NCBI GenBank assembly: GCA_965247455.1
Contig: CBDFHE010000018.1
Span: 620,001 to 684,000 of the forward strand
DNA from: JACZYA01 sp965247455
GTDB taxonomy: Bacteria; Acidobacteriota; Terriglobia; Acidiferrales; 2-02-FULL-67-57
Direction: 5' to 3'
DNA: 64,000 nucleotides
Position 1 is the stretch's first letter. Each line of letters starts with the position of its first letter. The position numbers and the translations under genes were made by a program. Positions 62,537 through 64,000 of the stretch are shown here, in pieces. A model generated the notes under the pieces. That model did not search any database, was not told where the DNA came from, and was given only the letters and a program-made list of their open reading frames with translations.

Positions 62537-64000
62537 CCGGGATTTCCGTTTTGCCTGCCCCTGATGGCACGTTTATACACCCGATCGCCGCCGATCGCAC
62601 AAAAACTTCGATCGTCGCACAATCGCTCAGCTTCAAAGGCCTTCATCTGAGCCCGCGCCGACGTGCGACCGACTGGAACCCCTGCTTTTCGGGCATTTCT
62701 CAGACACCGCTCCACACGTGTGCCCCGTGTCATCGCCGGGCGGGCTTCGTTGCACTTCAGGCCGCGCGTCAGCCTGCCGGCACGGGTAGCGCCCAGATCC
62801 TCCGCAGCATGTCGCCGAACAGCCGCCGCGTGAGATGCCCTTCCGCCAGCAGAAGCCAGTAGTACCGCGCATGCTTCACCAGCCGGCCCCCAGTTTTCAC
62901 CAGTCGCTGCTGGAGACTCGTGAGCGACCAGCGCTTGACCCGCAGCGGAAGGACCAGTCTGCGCCACAAGTTGCCCAGATTGTAGGCCAGGACGCTCAGT
63001 TGCAGGCGCACCTCGTTCGCCCGGAAACGATGGCACGACAGCCGCGTCCAGTGGGTGGCCTGCTTGCCTTCCTTGATCCATTGCTCCGCCGTACCGCGCT
63101 TGTTGTAAAACCGCACGACCGAGCGGCTCGGGAGGGCCATGTTGGTCACGATGAAGCCGACGCGAGGGAACAGCTCACCTTGGTGGTGCTCCACCTTGGC
63201 GACGATCCGTCTGGGCGTGGTCCAGCTCTTGGCCTGATAGCGGAAACTCTGGTAGCGCACCAAGGGCTTGCAGCTCGGCCGTCCCGGCGGACGAAAGAGG
63301 ATGTCTTCGATTTCCAGCTCCAAGCTCTTGTTCGCCGGCATGCGAATGGCATAGTCCACGTCGCGCTGCTCGAGCGCGTCGTAGATCTCGGGCTTCGCGA
63401 ACGCGGCGTCTGCGCGGAACGCTACGCGCTTGCCCTCCACCTGCTGCCGGTCAATCTCCGGTACGAGCAGGTCGTCCCAGTCGTCGGCGCTATGCACGTT
63501 GCCTGGCCGCAGCGTGGCGGCGAGGCAGTCCCCATGCTCGGTGAACAGAAACAGCGGGTGGTAGCAGACGGACTCGAAGTGCCCGTTATAGGCGCTCCCT
63601 TCCTGCGCCCCATGCACCGGGCTCTCGCTCGAATCCATGTCGAGCACGATCCGGTCGGCGCGCGTCGCCATCTCGGCCTGTGCAAGCACCTCCCGGTTCA
63701 CGGCCCTCAACCCGACGAGATTCTCCTCGTGGGTCAGCAGCTCTGTCTCGAACCAATGCAGCGTCGATGTCAGCGCCGCACCCCGGTCCCAGCGCTTTGG
63801 CGACCCGATGAGACGAAATGTTGGGTCTGCCGACACGCGCCCCGCGTCGTTGAGATCTTCGTAGCCCGCGAGGCGACTGTAGACCGACTGCCGCAGGAGA
63901 TCCACCACGCTGAACTGGGTGTTCATCCCCTGTCGGGAATCGCTCAGGTGCTCGGCGATGAGTGTCTCCAGCCCCAGACGTTCATCCAACTCGCGCACCA
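62537..64000 (-). mobile_element. IS1380-like element copy 3, cut by the window end
   Basis: Matches copy 2 from its left end CCGGGATTTCCG for 1464 bp. The preceding pentamer is CTTGG; the other side lies outside the window. Confidence 0.92.
62769..64000 (-). CDS. IS1380-family transposase, 5' end outside the window
   Basis: The 410 or so residues seen match the intact copy 2 transposase without a frameshift, including LDMDSSESPVHG and RADAAFAKPEIYD. About 33 N-terminal residues are beyond the window end. It was probably inserted after gltA, 87 bp from its stop codon. Confidence 0.9.
   Translation of the reverse strand, partial: VRELDERLGLETLIAEHLSDSRQGMNTQFSVVDLLRQSVYSRLAGYEDLNDAGRVSADPTFRLIGSPKRWDRGAALTSTLHWFETELLTHEENLVGLRAVNREVLAQAEMATRADRIVLDMDSSESPVHGAQEGSAYNGHFESVCYHPLFLFTEHGDCLAATLRPGNVHSADDWDDLLVPEIDRQQVEGKRVAFRADAAFAKPEIYDALEQRDVDYAIRMPANKSLELEIEDILFRPPGRPSCKPLVRYQSFRYQAKSWTTPRRIVAKVEHHQGELFPRVGFIVTNMALPSRSVVRFYNKRGTAEQWIKEGKQATHWTRLSCHRFRANEVRLQLSVLAYNLGNLWRRLVLPLRVKRWSLTSLQQRLVKTGGRLVKHARYYWLLLAEGHLTRRLFGDMLRRIWALPVPAG

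Overview
The window looks like a GC-rich, Gram-negative environmental bacterium. It has lipopolysaccharide heptose genes, an OmpA-like protein, an RND pump, futalosine-route menaquinone synthesis (mqnD) and very many small interspersed repeats. Gene content and style suggest Acidobacteriota, but that is inference without a database search. Both window edges lie inside copies of one IS1380-like insertion sequence, so this could be a repeat-bounded contig or a slice through a genome rich in that element.

Layout. 1-101 is an IS end. 189-4480 (minus) encodes an RND efflux pump and its adaptor. 4978-6894 holds a YfgM-like TPR protein and dGTPase. 7145-12362 is a lipid cluster (yceD, rpmF, plsX, fabD, fabG, acpP, fabF), followed by etfB, etfA and the ETF-quinone oxidoreductase; a GIY-YIG nuclease gene between inverted repeat arms interrupts this etf group. 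16379-19200 (minus) holds an HtrA protease, coaE and folD. 19889-31614 is a siphophage-like tail module without capsid, terminase or integrase genes; an IS copy splits off its adenine methylase. 31837-34629 holds a Trm112-like protein, a GT9 glycosyltransferase, a heptose kinase and a small membrane protein. 34861-35031 is a menG/ubiE 3' remnant, followed by a coiled-coil envelope protein and a second full IS copy. 37513-45525 (minus) holds ompA-like and ddl, then ggt, a TIM-barrel protein, asnS and an arginase. 46927-49753 (minus) is mqnD with two MetE-like genes. 50-55.6 kb carries small secreted or lipoprotein genes, bioY and a receiver protein in repeat-rich DNA.

The most notable coding region is 56160-60117: a cysteine synthase, an AhpD/CMD-family protein with an in-frame TGA at the second position of its CxxC motif, a JAMM peptidase, a MoaD/ThiS-like sulfur carrier ending Gly-Gly-Cys and a MoeZ-like E1-rhodanese. 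This is a protein-bound-sulfur cysteine pathway (CysM/CysO/Mec/MoeZ type) with a probable selenoprotein inside it. A 7-bp hairpin with a G-initial loop sits right after the TGA, where a bacterial SECIS is expected. gltA and another IS copy close the window.

The second notable signal is non-coding. Several families of 100-200 bp elements share outer GTAGTG...CACTAC ends. A 19-bp near-palindrome (CCTGCCTACCGCAGGCAGG and relatives) has inserted precisely into these and other repeats; comparison with empty copies gives exactly 19 extra bases, and in two places one 19-mer sits inside another (2 x 19 = 38 bp). A separate 24-bp unit recurs three times. This looks like a layered system of very small mobile repeats.
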